A DNA stretch of 64,000 bases, taken from NCBI GenBank assembly GCA_022701365.1, contig JAKUHH010000396.1, positions 248,001 to 312,000 of the forward strand. The letters run 5' to 3'. The stretch is from Mycocentrospora acerina (taxonomy: Eukaryota > Ascomycota > Dothideomycetes > Pleosporales). Below, in pieces: positions 12,101-22,591 of this stretch. Under the pieces are notes generated by a model, which worked only from the letters and a program-made list of their open reading frames with translations, had not been told where the DNA came from and ran no database searches. Position 1 is the first letter of the stretch; each line of letters begins with the position of its first letter. The position numbers and the translations under genes are program-made.

Positions 12101-12722
12101 TTGGCGAAGGGTCTCCAGGCTGGCTCTCTGTCCTCCGAGCCCTAAAATCGGCCGCAAAAGAGTATGACGCAGCAGTTTTGGCGAGAGGTGACTCAGGCGA
12201 CGGACCTGGTGACGGATCGGTGACGGATGAGCCGTCCATGGTTGAGATGGTTGTGGTTGGAGAGTTGTCTGAAGAAGTGGTTGAATTGCTGTCCCGGCTG
12301 TCGTGATGGGTGTGGAAAGAGGAGAAGGGTGCGCCGTTGGTTATGTTCCCGCTCGAGGCAGGCAGTGCTGCATTGCTGCCATGAACGGCTGATGTATCAC
12401 GCTGAGAAAGGTGGTCGAGGCCGGTGTGGTGTAGTTCTCCACCAAAGACAGCACCGAAAGAGGGCATTGGTGTGAATGCTCTTGCGCTTGTGACCATGCT
12501 GGATTCGCACGTTGCGGAGTGCAGTATTAACCTAGGACAGAGGGTGCTAGGTTGACTATGCCAGCGCTGTGAATGCGGTGTAGACGGGAAACGCGTGAAA
12601 GTATGCTCAAGCTTTGTCGAAGGAAAGGAACAATTAAGTGAAGCAAACGCTCTCTTGAAAGTCGGACTGTCAGCTTCATTTGCTATTGTGGGCGAGGCAG
12701 ACATTGTATCCAGCTGCGCCAT
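9171..12722 (-). CDS. Large dual-specificity protein phosphatase, MAPK-phosphatase (Msg5) type
   Basis: One exon of 1183 residues if translation starts at 12722 (context CCAACATGG); an in-frame ATG at 12824 would add 34 residues. The catalytic domain lies at about residues 410-560. The signature HCQCGVSRSAS supplies the nucleophile Cys527 and the phosphate-binding Arg (HCx5R), and the preceding HNTDIVPDL holds the likely general acid Asp. The closest known motif match is yeast Msg5, which dephosphorylates Slt2/Fus3 MAP kinases. A basic-hydrophobic stretch RRRPSNLSLTI near residue 272 fits a MAPK docking (D) site. The N-terminal 400 and C-terminal 600 residues are Ser/Pro-rich and look disordered, with many SP/TP sites. 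It is likely a cell-integrity or pheromone pathway phosphatase; the substrate is inferred. Confidence 0.85.
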   Translation of the reverse strand: MAQLDTMSASPTIANEADSPTFKRAFASLNCSFPSTKLEHTFTRFPSTPHSQRWHSQPSTLCPRLILHSATCESSMVTSARAFTPMPSFGAVFGGELHHTGLDHLSQRDTSAVHGSNAALPASSGNITNGAPFSSFHTHHDSRDSNSTTSSDNSPTTTISTMDGSSVTDPSPGPSPESPLAKTAASYSFAADFRARRTESQPGDPSPSTFFELQRPTTPAKKPRNLKNLGINTTTSLTNLRSHAPAPIVVPTKEKNNSAPPSPSFIKPPTPPRRRPSNLSLTIASPSGTTDTKPIRLLIPSTPALTRPGLRHFQSSPSLPVSSPSMAPAGGMQLPSLRTFKTATSGLSEVPFEMEEEEDQEPNFDIPQSREEKPAAYPNGPICIYEAGVFLYFEPTAEQAATFDVIINVASEVKNPFTILSSDSQKDLDARRVDGPPAEEVDFAALSRQSRPMSFGRQSSSPTTPKATSVLPTIQPGQMVLNGKTYRTPEYIHMPWEHNTDIVPDLYNLVKIIDDRVQKGKRVLIHCQCGVSRSASLVVAYGLYKDPQVSVQEAYDKAKKRSKWIGPNMNLIMQLQEFRNGLLRANDNRSYHNQSFGRRSAGLPTARSLGANGFSSFDRETASGSRTPQTAPLPPDSDVYLQRASTGNMLSISPGPLSAPTGAFSPGFRRSWDSGQTHFGLPSLSSKSSTNTTPFVESKTEALPVLSVTNNDHSGDQTDVTPIAEATQPEQEPSIRLSSVPNFSRQLPLRQEETSGRVTESESVRMLSAPVQPLSFGALRSPATSSFNIPSLAFREEPEEPKMMSPVKTSFGVDPWGQDHTIDAHVPVLSLRKQKRSAPPLSMSLRSPEYQSTGQFGNSIGDSQQPPSPRARFLDFDPSVHADPSDPDAPSTEPFVIASPIAASFPKDVFGHADDLSDEESKSPRAMEFHMTPLKPRVADADPFGLTSPSRSDFLRNPFDRPSLGPSQDATSEVRRPSFQAIMPPAHQTFSGFASLDGTAHEHTRIYAPVPMFAYGVASPKIIPSTPAAESFKSLQTSSEMLPKASERPQTPKEIFLSTPAKTIRTRFSSPNMQEQRKLQKLQTEIESKLPAKAGTAQRAADDIDALMSPRSEEFTKNPFHIELQSSDDDSSPASSNETIKGEQTEHTWNLLQHWNPEKATVDPRSPVQTGGSPIVRNIWDVL

Positions 12723-15265
12723 GTTGGATTGTGTGTTGTGTAATGGGGAAACAGCAAACGAAACGCGTAGTCTGACTTCAGGAGAACTGTTTACAGACTC
12801 CAGGGTAGAGGAAAGGGTATGCATGGGTGATGCTAGCGACAGAAAACAGGTAACGGCAGCCCGCAAGCGGTGCTCTGTTCAAAGAGACATGCCGGCGCAG
12901 CCAGAGAATGGGCGGGTAAAAGAGACTGAAGGGACATGGGGAGGGAACAGGGAGAGCAAGCAGGACGCACCGAATTGGCAACAGCAGAGGTGGGCGGGCG
13001 CTGTTGGTCGAGGGGAAGCGAGAATACCAGATCCTCAAATAAGCGCCTGAGGGAGCGACTAGGCTGGCGATGCGCCTGTGCCTGGAGTGCGGCGCGGAGA
13101 GCGAACAATCGAATGGACACGGAGCGGCAGGCGGAGACCGTTGTCGCGTGCAGGAAGGGTGCAGCTGGCAAAGGGCGCTGGAAAAGTGTGTTGCGTGGGC
13201 GGACGAGTTGGCGACACACGTTCTCTCGTGCTGTGTATGTGTGGAGAGAATTGCGCTGTGCACAGCAAGACCGACTCGGGGGGCGGGCGTGGGAAGCCGG
13301 TCAGTCGCAGAGCCGCTACCGCCTGGGGGGGAAGGAACGAAAGGAAAGGAAAGGGAAGGGGTTCGTGGGAGGAGAATCGGGCGTGGTCGGTCGAGGCGGC
13401 GTCGAATGGTGTGGTGAAGATGGGGGAGTTGAACCAGAGCTAATGCTCGTCCAAGCGCCTGCCCCCAAAATAGCAACCGCCAGCCGTGCGCTACGAGGGC
13501 ACCTGCAACCAGTGATACGCTAGGCACACGAGCTCCTTGGATGCATGCGACAACACTACTGGCAGGCCTGCCGTACAAAATGCCACAGGTGTCCGTCGCC
13601 TCGTCCGACTTGACTGTCCAGTCTGCGAGCCACGCGCATCTTGCAGCCATCCAGCGCTGCTGCTGCAAGTCCAGAGACCCTGACCCCATGGCCGTCCACT
13701 CGCTGGCCGGCCGGCTTACCACAACACGCGTTCGCGAGGCTGCAAAACACGACATCAGCCTTATACCACCAATCCTGGACATGAACGCGCAACCGTGCCG
13801 TCCACTGCGCGTGGCCCAGCAACACACCTGAATTATCCCACCGCTTCGCAAACATCCAGCGTTGTCGCTCTCCGCCTGGTTCGTCCCCTGGAGCACCCTG
13901 GCCCTTGCCTGCTGCGGCCTGGGTCGCCTTTCTCAAAGTCTGCCCCGTTGTCGCCTCACCATGCTGCCTTTCCGAGGCATGCCAAACACGCAAAAGCAAA
14001 GATTTATGGTATGAAACGCAGGGTTACCGAGTGAAGAGCCGACCCACGCCCTGGCGACGCCGCGTCATGTGAGCAATCTCCAAGCGTTTCACCCCTCTAC
14101 TTGACTTGAATCACCTCCGTCGTGTGGACAGGTCTTGTTCTGTCGTCACATCATCCAGCTGACGTGGTTGGCTTTGCAAAAAACTGTGTTCATCGTCCAC
14201 CGCATTTGGTTCCCGTGTCCTGCCTCTCATTTCCTAAGGCTGCCTAATCTGAGACAGTAGTTTCAGGTTTCCCGCTGTGTTGCCGTCTCACATCAACATC
14301 CTTGCGGAGATCAACGGCTCAATAAGTTCGCCCTTGATTGGGAGATATTGTCGAGATTGGTGAAAGGATACAAATCCCACAGTACGACCAAACTCGACCA
14401 AGGCTCGTTTGAAGGTTTGGTCTCACTGTGCAATAATGACGATGTTCGTGGTGGCGGACCCTGGTTTAGAAGGACGGACCCCGATCCTCTGCACTATGAG
14501 CATCAAATGCCCTGTTACGTGACGCTGTGAAGCAGCACATCTTTGTCGATCTTGCCAAAGAGTATCTCTACGTAATTACCGTGCTTTCAAAATAAGAAAA
14601 GTAGCCCATGAAGAGCGCGGGGGTCCGGTATCACTACTCAACGCCACCGGGTGCTGCCGAAATTTTGATAGACGGGTCTGCAAGACTTTAGAGTACTTTT
14701 CCGCTTTCTAGTGATGACTGCCGTGTCTATCAAGCACGACCAAAGCCGATGCGTCATCCTCCTATTCAACAGGTTCAGCGGGAGTAGCAACGTTCACTCT
14801 ACATTGGATGAAGCCGCCCGTCGAATTGGGTGATTGATGTTCAGTCTCCACTCTGATGACAGTATTAACATTCTCTTAATGTCACCGTGTCATTGCCACA
14901 GGTACTCGTCCGTCAATCTGTTATTCGTGTCGACAGTTCGACGATCCCTCGCCTCTCGAAACAGCTTGTCCAAAAGTTCAGCAGTTGTGCATATTGCACT
15001 CTGGCAAAATACCTCTGACGCGTCCTGATGAATAAGCTGCGGAGAATCAGACTGAAGAAGAGGGTATCAGCAGTTCGCTACAGCATTTTGTGGTGAAGTG
15101 TCTCAGTTGACGGAAAACGGTGCAACTTGCGTGGTTGGAAATGGAAGTCTAGCACGTGATACTCGGTAAACTCTTGGCAACCCACACCTCGATTGCCAGC
15201 ATGTGAGCATCTCGAAAACTTCTCCGAGACTCACTAACCACAGCAGCACGCCCACGACGACCACG
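12723..15265. other. 2.5-kb divergent intergenic region (phosphatase / RPL4)
   Basis: The region is GC-rich at 12.9-14.0 kb, with long chance frames on both strands that lack any recognisable domain, then more balanced. It must hold the phosphatase promoter and leader and the RPL4 promoter. An 8-bp inverted repeat (GACCAAAC at 14386-14393, GTTTGGTC at 14415-14422) is visible. I see no tRNA or convincing protein gene. Confidence 0.4.
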
Positions 15266-16791
15266 ATGTCTAGGCCGACCGTTACTATCATCTCCGCCAA
15301 GGGCGAGGCGACCAAGGACACTGCTCCCGTCCCCAATGTCTTCAAGGTTAGTTTTTCGACGCTTTCCGCACATCGATGCAACACTGGAGGGAGAAAATCG
15401 CAAGCAGAGGACGTCTGCGACGACCGCCGAATCCACGCACATACATGGAAGAGAGAGTTTGGAAGGCGAAGATGCGCCTGAGAGTGGATTTTGTGCTGCA
15501 ATTGGGCTCAAGACGTCGACAATCTCTTTCCATGATGTGCGAAGGATTTGGCGATCGTTGAAGACGTGGGCAAAAAAATACAGCCTTTTTTCGTGACTCT
15601 CCGCGAGTGTCAAGCCCTGCAATACATCAATCTTGGGGGCTCTAGAGTTGCTTGCCTCCCACCTGCAGCACGACCCAACCGTGGACACCAATGCTGACCA
15701 TATGAACAGGCACCCATCCGCCCGGACATTGTCCACTCCGTCCACACTGGCATGAACAAGAACCGTCGCCAGCCATACGCTGTGTAAGCTTTCCCTTGCA
15801 TGCTGCACAATCGCCAGTCTAACAGTCCATCAGCTCCGAGAAGGCTGGTCACCAGACCTCTGCTGAGTCGTGGGGTACCGGTCGTGCCGTCGCCCGTATT
15901 CCTCGTGTCTCTGGTGGAGGAACACACCGCGCCGGTCAGGCTGCGTTCGGTAACATGTGCCGCTCCGGTCGCATGTTCGCCCCCACCAAGGTCTGGCGCA
16001 AGTGGCACCAGAAGATCAACCTAAACCAGAGGCGCTTCGCGACTGCTTCGGCCGTCGCTGCCTCTGGAAGCACTGCTCTTCTCCTTGCCCGTGGTCACGC
16101 CATCAGCACCGTCCCCGAGGTTCCTCTCGTCGTTTCCTCGACTGCCTTTGCCGATGCCGCCATCAAGAAGACCTCTGCTGCCATTGCTCTTCTGAAGGCT
16201 GTCGGTGCCGGTGCCGATGTCGAGAAGGTCAAGAACTCGCGCAAGCTTCGCGCTGGTAAGGGTAAGATGCGTGGCCGCCGCCACAAGCAGCGCCGTGGAC
16301 CTCTCGTCATCTACAACCCCGATGAGGATGGCAAGGAGCTTGTCCTTGCTTTCCGCAACATCCCCGGTGTCGAGACCTCGTCCGTCTACTCGCTCAACCT
16401 CCTCCAGCTCGCGCCCGGAGGCCACCTCGGTCGCTTCATCGTCTGGTCCTCGTCGGCTTTCAGCGCTCTTGACAAGATCTACGGCTCCACCACCGAGCCC
16501 TCTGCGCTCAAGAAGGACTTCCTCCTGCCTTCGGCCATCATGAAGCAGCCCGACCTTAACAAGATCATCAACTCGAGCGATGTGCAGAAGGTCCTCCGCC
16601 CCACCCGTGGCGGTGCCGTCTCCAAGCGTGGTGTTGTACAGAAGAAGAACCCTCTCAAGAACTTCCAGGTGCAGCTCCGTCTCAACCCTTACGCCGCTGC
16701 GTTCTCGAAGAACAAGCTCGGCCAGCAGAAGGTTGAGGGCAGCAAGGAGGTTACCGGTGCTGCGTTCACCGCCCTTCTCCACGAGAACTAG
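15266..16791 (+). CDS. RPL4: 60S ribosomal protein L4 (uL4)
   Basis: Three exons: 15266-15346, 15710-15783 and 15834-16791, giving 370 residues (yeast L4: 362). The family core is clear: RPDIVHSVHTGMNKNRRQPYAV, then GTGRAVARIPRVSGGGTHRAGQ, GNMCRSGRMFAPTKVWRKWH and the GKMRGRRHKQRRGPLVIY loop. It is a structural protein of the large subunit whose long loop lines the peptide exit tunnel. The first exon encodes just 27 residues and is followed by a 363-nt intron, long for this window; an early long intron is common in ribosomal protein genes. Codon use is strongly C-ending, as expected for a highly expressed gene. Confidence 0.97.
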
Positions 16792-17190
16792 GTGTTTTGT
16801 CTGCAAAAGAGGTTTCTTAGGTTTTTCGAATCATGACATGGGTGATGGGTGAAGGATGGCTCTTATGATGTAGCCGTCTGAACAAAAATACCCAATACGA
16901 AGTGCTTCACTTCTTCAATCGTCATCTTGTCCTTGTTGAATGTGACCTGTGTTGTGTGTTGTGCAATGTCGTGCTACTTACTCAACCACTCGTTCCATAT
17001 TCACAGGGTGCCATTACGAGTGGGTTTTTACTCGTTCTTCGAAATGTCCTGTCTGTACTCTGGTGTCTGGAGCACTCACTATCCATGTGTTCAAGCCATA
17101 GCATAAAACAATACCAAACAGTGCCTCATAGCCCATTCCCAAACGCCATCACCTTGCGCTATCAATACACATAACAAAACACTGCGCCGC
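16792..17190. other. Intergenic between convergent genes
   Basis: 400 bp between RPL4 (+) and the ankyrin gene (-). It shows no gene, only 3'-UTR-like sequence. Confidence 0.5.
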
Positions 17191-17631
17191 TCACGCGGTA
17201 CCGCTCTCCCCAAACAACTTCAAGCAACTCGCCCTCTTAAACATCCCCGCGGCATCCCTCGCACTCGGCTGGCCCAAATCCACATCCGCTCCCGCGCGAT
17301 ACAGCACTCTAACTACGTCATCCCAGCCCTTGAAGACGGCACCCGCAATGGGACTCTGGCCGCGCATATTGAGGACATTGGGGTCGGCGCCCGCGGCAAG
17401 CAGCGCAGATGCGGTTTCGGCGTGGCCGTGGTAAGAGGCCAGCATCAGGAGTGTATCGCCAGTTCCATTTGTGAGGTTGGGCGGGATGCCCGCAGTGAGG
17501 TATTGCTGCAGATCGGGGGTGGTGCCTGAGCGCGCGAGGTCGAAGATTTTGGCAGCAAGGTCGAGGGCCGCGGGGGGGAGGGATGAGGTTGACGAGGTGT
17601 CGGGAGGGGCGTAGGCGGTTTCGAAGGGCAT
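17191..17631 (-). CDS. Small ankyrin-repeat protein
   Basis: A single exon of 146 residues. About three ankyrin units are seen: TPDLQQYLTAGIPPNLTN, GDTLLMLASYHGHAETASALLAAGADPNVLN and GQSPIAGAVFKGWDDVVRVLYRAGADVDLG, with the G-TLLMLA and GADPN consensus. It resembles the short fungal ankyrin proteins typified by an uncharacterised S. pombe protein of about the same length. Ankyrin proteins mediate protein binding; no partner can be named. It is transcribed divergently from TAF11 across a 346-bp promoter. A GTGAGC donor-like string overlaps the stop codon, but the normal family length argues against further splicing. Confidence 0.85.
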   Translation of the reverse strand: MPFETAYAPPDTSSTSSLPPAALDLAAKIFDLARSGTTPDLQQYLTAGIPPNLTNGTGDTLLMLASYHGHAETASALLAAGADPNVLNMRGQSPIAGAVFKGWDDVVRVLYRAGADVDLGQPSARDAAGMFKRASCLKLFGESGTA

Positions 17632-17977
17632 TATGAGAGCGGTATTTGAGGGGGATTGGGGTAAGGGTAGAGAGAATGGTTTATCTACCGGCGATTTGGA
17701 CGTCTACATGGCGGAATGGGGGAGGGAGTGGGCCAGGGCAGAGTGAACTGGCGATGACATAACCATGGCTTCTGAGCGGGACGCGCTTGTGCACGGCCGT
17801 TGGCGCTGGCTTAGCGTGTAGCGCGACGTTGTGCTGCGATTCATTGAGCGAGCGCATCTCTCTCACTTGGCAAGAGAAGAGGGAGAAGGCAACCTCGACC
17901 ACCAACACCTGCAATATTCCCGTGCACCCTTGTGGACGTCAAGCACCGTCTGCACGCGCCACAGGCAAAACACCATC
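17632..17977. promoter_or_regulatory. Bidirectional promoter, ankyrin gene / TAF11
   Basis: 346 bp between two divergent start codons, so both promoters must lie or overlap here. I see no obvious TATA box near either start and no unambiguous factor site. Confidence 0.45.
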
Positions 17978-19043
17978 ATGGCCTCACCACCGCACCTCCC
18001 CCAGCTCAACCCGCCCCGGAAACGCGCCAGCATCTCGTCCCTCTCCGCCGTCGCGAAAAAGCGCAAACCCTCACAGCTCCGCAATGCCTTCTCCCCGGAA
18101 ACAGAAGGCGTAGGGTCGCCGCGCTTTTCGCGCTCGCCGTCCGTCGACAGCGTAGCCACATCGTCCGTCGTCAATGGCGCAGGAGGGAAGAAGAAGCGCA
18201 AGAAGAACGGCGACGACGGGATGAGTGTTGCGGGCTCGAGCATGCGGGGTGGCAAAGGGCATGACGGGCGAAGTGCCATTGGTGGCGACGGCGACGGCGA
18301 GGGAGACGGCGAAGACGAGCCGTACGAAGACGACGAAGACGACATGGACATGGCTATTGAAGGGGGCATGACGGCTGAAGACCGCCGCAAGCAAGACAAA
18401 GCGCGAGAACGGTACATACTTCCTCTCCTTCCACCACAACCACCTTACTAACAACCCTCCCAGCATCCTCTACGAATATATGACCCCCGCGCAATCCGAC
18501 CGCTACGAACTCTACCGCCGCATCCGCCTCAAGCGCGACACCGTCCGCAAGCTCGTCAACCAAACCCTCTCGCAGTCCGTCCCCGCGCCCATTGTCATCG
18601 CCGTAACCTCGTACGCCAAGTCCTTCATCGGCGAGCTCATCGACCGCGCACTAACCGTCCGCGACGAATGGGCCGCCTCACGCACGCACCTGCCCAACCC
18701 CAAACTGCCCACTCCCGTTCTCCTCCAGGGCCTTCAGCGCCCCTCTGCACACATCAAAGACGACCGCAACCGCCCTACAAACGCCGACATCCAATCTGCT
18801 GGCCTCTACTTCAGTCAAGTCGACCGCGAGCAGCCCTTTTGGAACGAAATCGCAAAGGAGCACGGTCTCGAGGAGAGGCTCAAGGGCTGTGACAAGGGGC
18901 CCCTGACCCCCGACCATCTCAGAGAGGCTCTAAGGCGGTACAAGCGCGATCGCGAGGGTGGCGGCGCGGGCTTTGCTGGCATGAGTCTCGAGGGCGTGGA
19001 GCGCACCATGGCGCGGACGGGGGGGAAGAGACTCTTCCGGTAG
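17978..19043 (+). CDS. TAF11: TFIID subunit TAF11
   Basis: Two exons, 17978-18411 and 18464-19043, give 337 residues. The C-terminal half carries the TAF11 histone fold: YEYMTPAQSDRYELYRRIRL followed by TVRKLVNQTLSQSVPAPIVI and AVTSYAKSFIGELIDRA. The end, LTPDHLREALRRYKRD, is also conserved. The N-terminal 145 residues are variable, with a basic KKKRKK patch (likely nuclear targeting) and a strongly acidic stretch of DGDGEGDGE and EDDEDDMDM. TAF11 pairs with TAF13 in TFIID and contacts TBP and TFIIA during RNA polymerase II initiation. The splice joins ARER to ILYEYM in phase, with a TTACTAAC branch site in the 52-nt intron. Confidence 0.95.
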
Positions 19044-19103
19044 ATGTATGTCATTATCATCGTTGTTGGTGGTGGAAAGGTCGGCGTACCTTGAATCACT
19101 TAT

Positions 19104-19136
19104 TGGTTTGGTTTGGCTTGGTTTGGTTTGGTTTGA
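19104..19136. repeat. GGTTT pentamer repeat
   Basis: About six copies of a 5-bp GGTTT unit, one degenerate, just past the TAF11 stop. Confidence 0.8.
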
Positions 19137-19499
19137 TTCAGCATAGCGATGGTGTTTTCCCTCTCTTTCTTTTTTTTTTTTGTGTGGCGGAACGGAAACG
19201 GGAATGCGAAGTGGAAATGGAACTGGCAGTGGAACTGGGAAATGGAAAAAACTAAAGGGGCACGGTATTCACCATTTCATTAGGAACTCATCCTTTTTTG
19301 ATTTTCTCTTCTCTTCTCCTCTCCTCTCTTCGCGCCAAGAGTTTCCTTGAGAGTACGAGGAGAGAAAAGGAAAAAAAAGTGGAAGAAATAGCAGGACAGA
19401 AAGTTATGCTGCTATATGTTATTATGTCATATTATGTTTTGTTATATGTATACACCCTTTTGATATGTCGCATACACACACACAACCTTCTTTTTTTTT

Positions 19500-19517
19500 G
19501 GGGGGCGGGGGGGGGGC
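19500..19517. repeat. G-tract interrupted by one C
   Basis: Seventeen G with a single C after an 11-T run. G-quadruplex formation on this strand is possible. It lies between two convergent genes. Confidence 0.75.
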
Positions 19518-19729
19518 TTAGTATTACAACTACTACCACAATTCAAGGCATGTGCAACACTCCAGCAGACTTAGATGGGATAAGAACGTCCACTAGGCCA
19601 GTTTGTATGTAATGAAATGCATTTACATCATTAATACATTAAGCCAATAAAGGTTAGGATTTCGTGGGTAAAAATATTTTCATCCATTCGTTCAACCCTC
19701 TTCTGTTCTCCAGAACGGTTGTTTTAGAT

Positions 19730-19762
19730 AAGACAAGACAAGACAAGACAGGACAAGACAGG
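19730..19762. repeat. GACAA pentamer repeat
   Basis: Six copies of GACAA or GACAG just downstream of the arrestin gene stop codon. Confidence 0.8.
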
Positions 19763-19806
19763 GTAGGGTCATCGTGTCTACCAATGCCAAAGTCTACAAA
19801 ATAAGC

Positions 19807-22591
19807 TCAAACCCAAACTTCACGCCCCCACTCCTCATCTTTGGCTCCTCCGTTCCCCTTCAGCCAGCCAACACCCACATTCGCTACCCCCTTCCACTTC
19901 TCAACGCTTCTCTTTTTTGCAAATCTATACTGTCGTTCGCGGCTCTTCTCTAGCCGTTGTTTAAATGGAGCCTCACCTGAAATGCCAAACCCCCCAAGCT
20001 CCATGTCCTCTCTGACTTCTGCTTCTCGGAATCCAAGTGCCGAGCCACAACGTGTCGACCTAGAGGATTTATTCCGATTCAGTACATCCTGTTTTGAACC
20101 CACCGTCTCGCTGGAACGGACACGGCGTAAACGATTCAACAAATCTGCTGCCTCGCCGTCGTCTACAATCCTACCCTTGCGATTTGAAGGCGGAGTGTGG
20201 TAATCCCAGTTTGAGTTCATGCGCCGTATGCCATATTTTCGCGGGCTTTGCTCCAATACCTGGCCTATCTCTTTCATATATTCAGTCCGGGTGCGCATTC
20301 GCTCGAGAGATTGCATGCGTGGGGCCGCAAAGGCACGGCCCTGGACGCACTGGGAGGGACGCCGGCTAGGACGAGGTGGTGAGTGTTCGCGCTGATAGGT
20401 ATGTGCTGTACGCTTCTCTTCGATAGCCATGGCAACTTGAGCAACAGAGTTTGGTACCACATCGAGCGAGTTCTGTTTGGAGTGTTGGTCACAGTCGCAG
20501 AGGACTCAAGACAACCTCATGGAGAAACATACCATGTGGATGAGAACAATCGGTAGCTGAACTGCTACCAGTTTGCTGGCAAACTTTAGTTTTATAAGCA
20601 GAGGAAATACAAACACTGACGTATAAGTGCTGCCAACAACCACATTCAGAAAGTATCGTACTTCGAAATATTTCCCTTGATCAATCAGCACAGCTCCTGC
20701 CACAGTTGGTCCCAATCTCACCACACTTGACCGTCGCATGGCCGCGGGGAACTTCGAGGTCGCAGGTCCGAATGTGAGTTTGGTGGGCGGGTACCCCATG
20801 CCAACCAGCAGAGCCTTGCTTGACGAGTGATTTACTGAGAATAGATCGCTCATTACTGTCGAAGATTCGAGCTTGACCTGCAGATTTCTCCATCGTCGAC
20901 GCTGCGGCCTACGAGTGAGACTTGTCAGTATCCTCAAGTGCATTCGAACCCTGACATTAGAACCAACGTGTTTGTAGCAAAGTATATCTCTTTCCAGATG
21001 AAGCTCAATCTTTTTGATTGCCTTGCGGCTGTTGTTGGCGATATGGACGTCGACGTAGATGCTCGTCCCGCTCACCCAGACTTGTCGATGTAAACCTGCT
21101 GTTACTCGGACAACTTCAACCATATTTTCACGAGGCTTGACCCATTCGTCCGAAGCAGTCAAGGGGCTAGGAAGAGACACTAAAGCTTTTTCAGCTGCAT
21201 TCCGTTAGTGTCTTCAGCTTTGAATGAAGCGTGGTTGCAGGCCGCTTACGGTCATAGACCGAGAGAACCGTGATGTCTTCAGAAGTCCTGACAATGTACT
21301 GCTTTCCCTGATCGCGTATCAGTAGCGAAACACAAAGCACGTATCGAATCCTGGCATTTTTGGATTGAAATGGCGGCGGCCCAACATTGAGGGGTAGGCT
21401 CATGTTGAAAGCAAGATTTGTGACAGAGGGCATAAGGTGCCAGAACACTTCCTCGTTGCCTATTGGTACTTGAGTGTCCACCATACTCTGAGGCGGAGGA
21501 TTGTCTTTATCGATAAGTTCTGTTGCTAGATTCAGAAATACACAGCGCCTGTTACCATTCATCTCCTCTACTCCGAGTAGGTCGATAGAAATCCGAGCAA
21601 TGTCCAGAGTCCTTCTATGACGTATTCGCTCTGCATCATCGATATTGATTTGAACAGTGCCTTCAATGGAGCCTCCACCTACGAATATGCCGGCTAATAA
21701 GTCTAGGCCTACTTCGATCCGAGGATGTCGGTGGGACGGAAATTCTAAAAGTTCATTTGAAATTGGCTCGCGGATAAATGTTCTGGAAGGTATATGTCGG
21801 TTGGTATCATGCGAAATAGGATCTAGGCGCGCAGCGACATGGCGTAAGGGAGACTGAGACTGGCCATGTCGAGGGATAGTATGACCAACGCCTTTAGGAG
21901 GAGGGAGCGGTATTATGGGCACGGCGTTTAGGGAGGTCATTACAGGAATTCGTTGTGTTAATTGTATGGGTGGTATTTGCGGCGGCTGTCTTGTTCGAGA
22001 GATACTGCGTGCGCGGGCTCGCGATGAGGAGCGAGGTGGCACACTCCCGGGCGGAACGCTGTACATACTGGAGATGCTGTTATTGTCTGCAGGACTTGGG
22101 GGTGATGGTGTTCTGGACGACCGCCCTCGATGTATGGATCTAATGCCATTACTTTCGATGCTATTCTTTCTATCTGGTTCCCCATTCTCGCCATGGTGAG
22201 TGTCAAAGCTGGGACGGCGCTTTGACGCCGCAGATGGCCTTTGCGATAGTTCTGTGCGAGATGTGCCTCGTGGGATGTTGCCAGAAAGCAGTTTTCGTGG
22301 TATCGAATCCGCCAGACTCGGCTCGGTGATCTCACGGATGTCTGATAGAGGACGAGTTTTGGCCCACGAAGACGCATTGACGGAGTGTCCTCTGGGTTCC
22401 CCAAGGTTGTTACTGACCATGCCTCCACAGCCAATGGCTTGGCTGCTATCTGACCCTGGTGATGTGACGCACGTTGATTCACTAACTTGGTCCAGAGAAA
22501 GACGCGCGTCGGTCAATGGACCTTTGGCAGACTGCGACTGCAAATGACCTGACCCTTTCAGCAGCCGTCCCGCGAACCCGGAAAAGGTCAT
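19807..22591 (-). CDS. Arrestin-domain protein (ART-like trafficking adaptor)
   Basis: Five exons on the minus strand: 22591-21250, 21194-20968, 20908-20722, 20675-20533 and 20472-19807, giving 854 residues. All junctions keep phase and rebuild an arrestin fold: the N-domain (ARISIDLLGVEEMNGNRR, PLNVGPPPFQSKNARIRY) and the C-domain (VWVSGTSIYVDVHIANNSRK, ERDILCYKH-AAASTMEKSA, KYFEVRYFLNVVVG, VAVQLPIVLIHM-NSLDVVPNSVAQVA). The first 280 residues are Ser/Arg/Pro-rich. Fungal arrestins of this class recruit Rsp5-type ubiquitin ligases to plasma-membrane transporters for endocytosis; that role is inferred, and I saw no clear PPxY motif. Exon 4 contains a further possible 45-nt in-frame intron. The C-terminus is basic and unrelated to anything I recognise. 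Confidence 0.85.

Larger units (their letters stand above)
19044..19806. other. Intergenic, simple-sequence rich
   Basis: Between the 3' ends of TAF11 and the arrestin gene. It contains a (GGTTT)n run, a G-tract and a GACAA pentamer repeat, and no gene. Confidence 0.5.

Noticed and set aside
12778..13896. Open frame of 372 codons on the minus strand upstream of the phosphatase
   Set aside because: No recognisable domain, overlaps the phosphatase 5' end in another frame, and lies in GC-rich DNA where long frames open on several strands.
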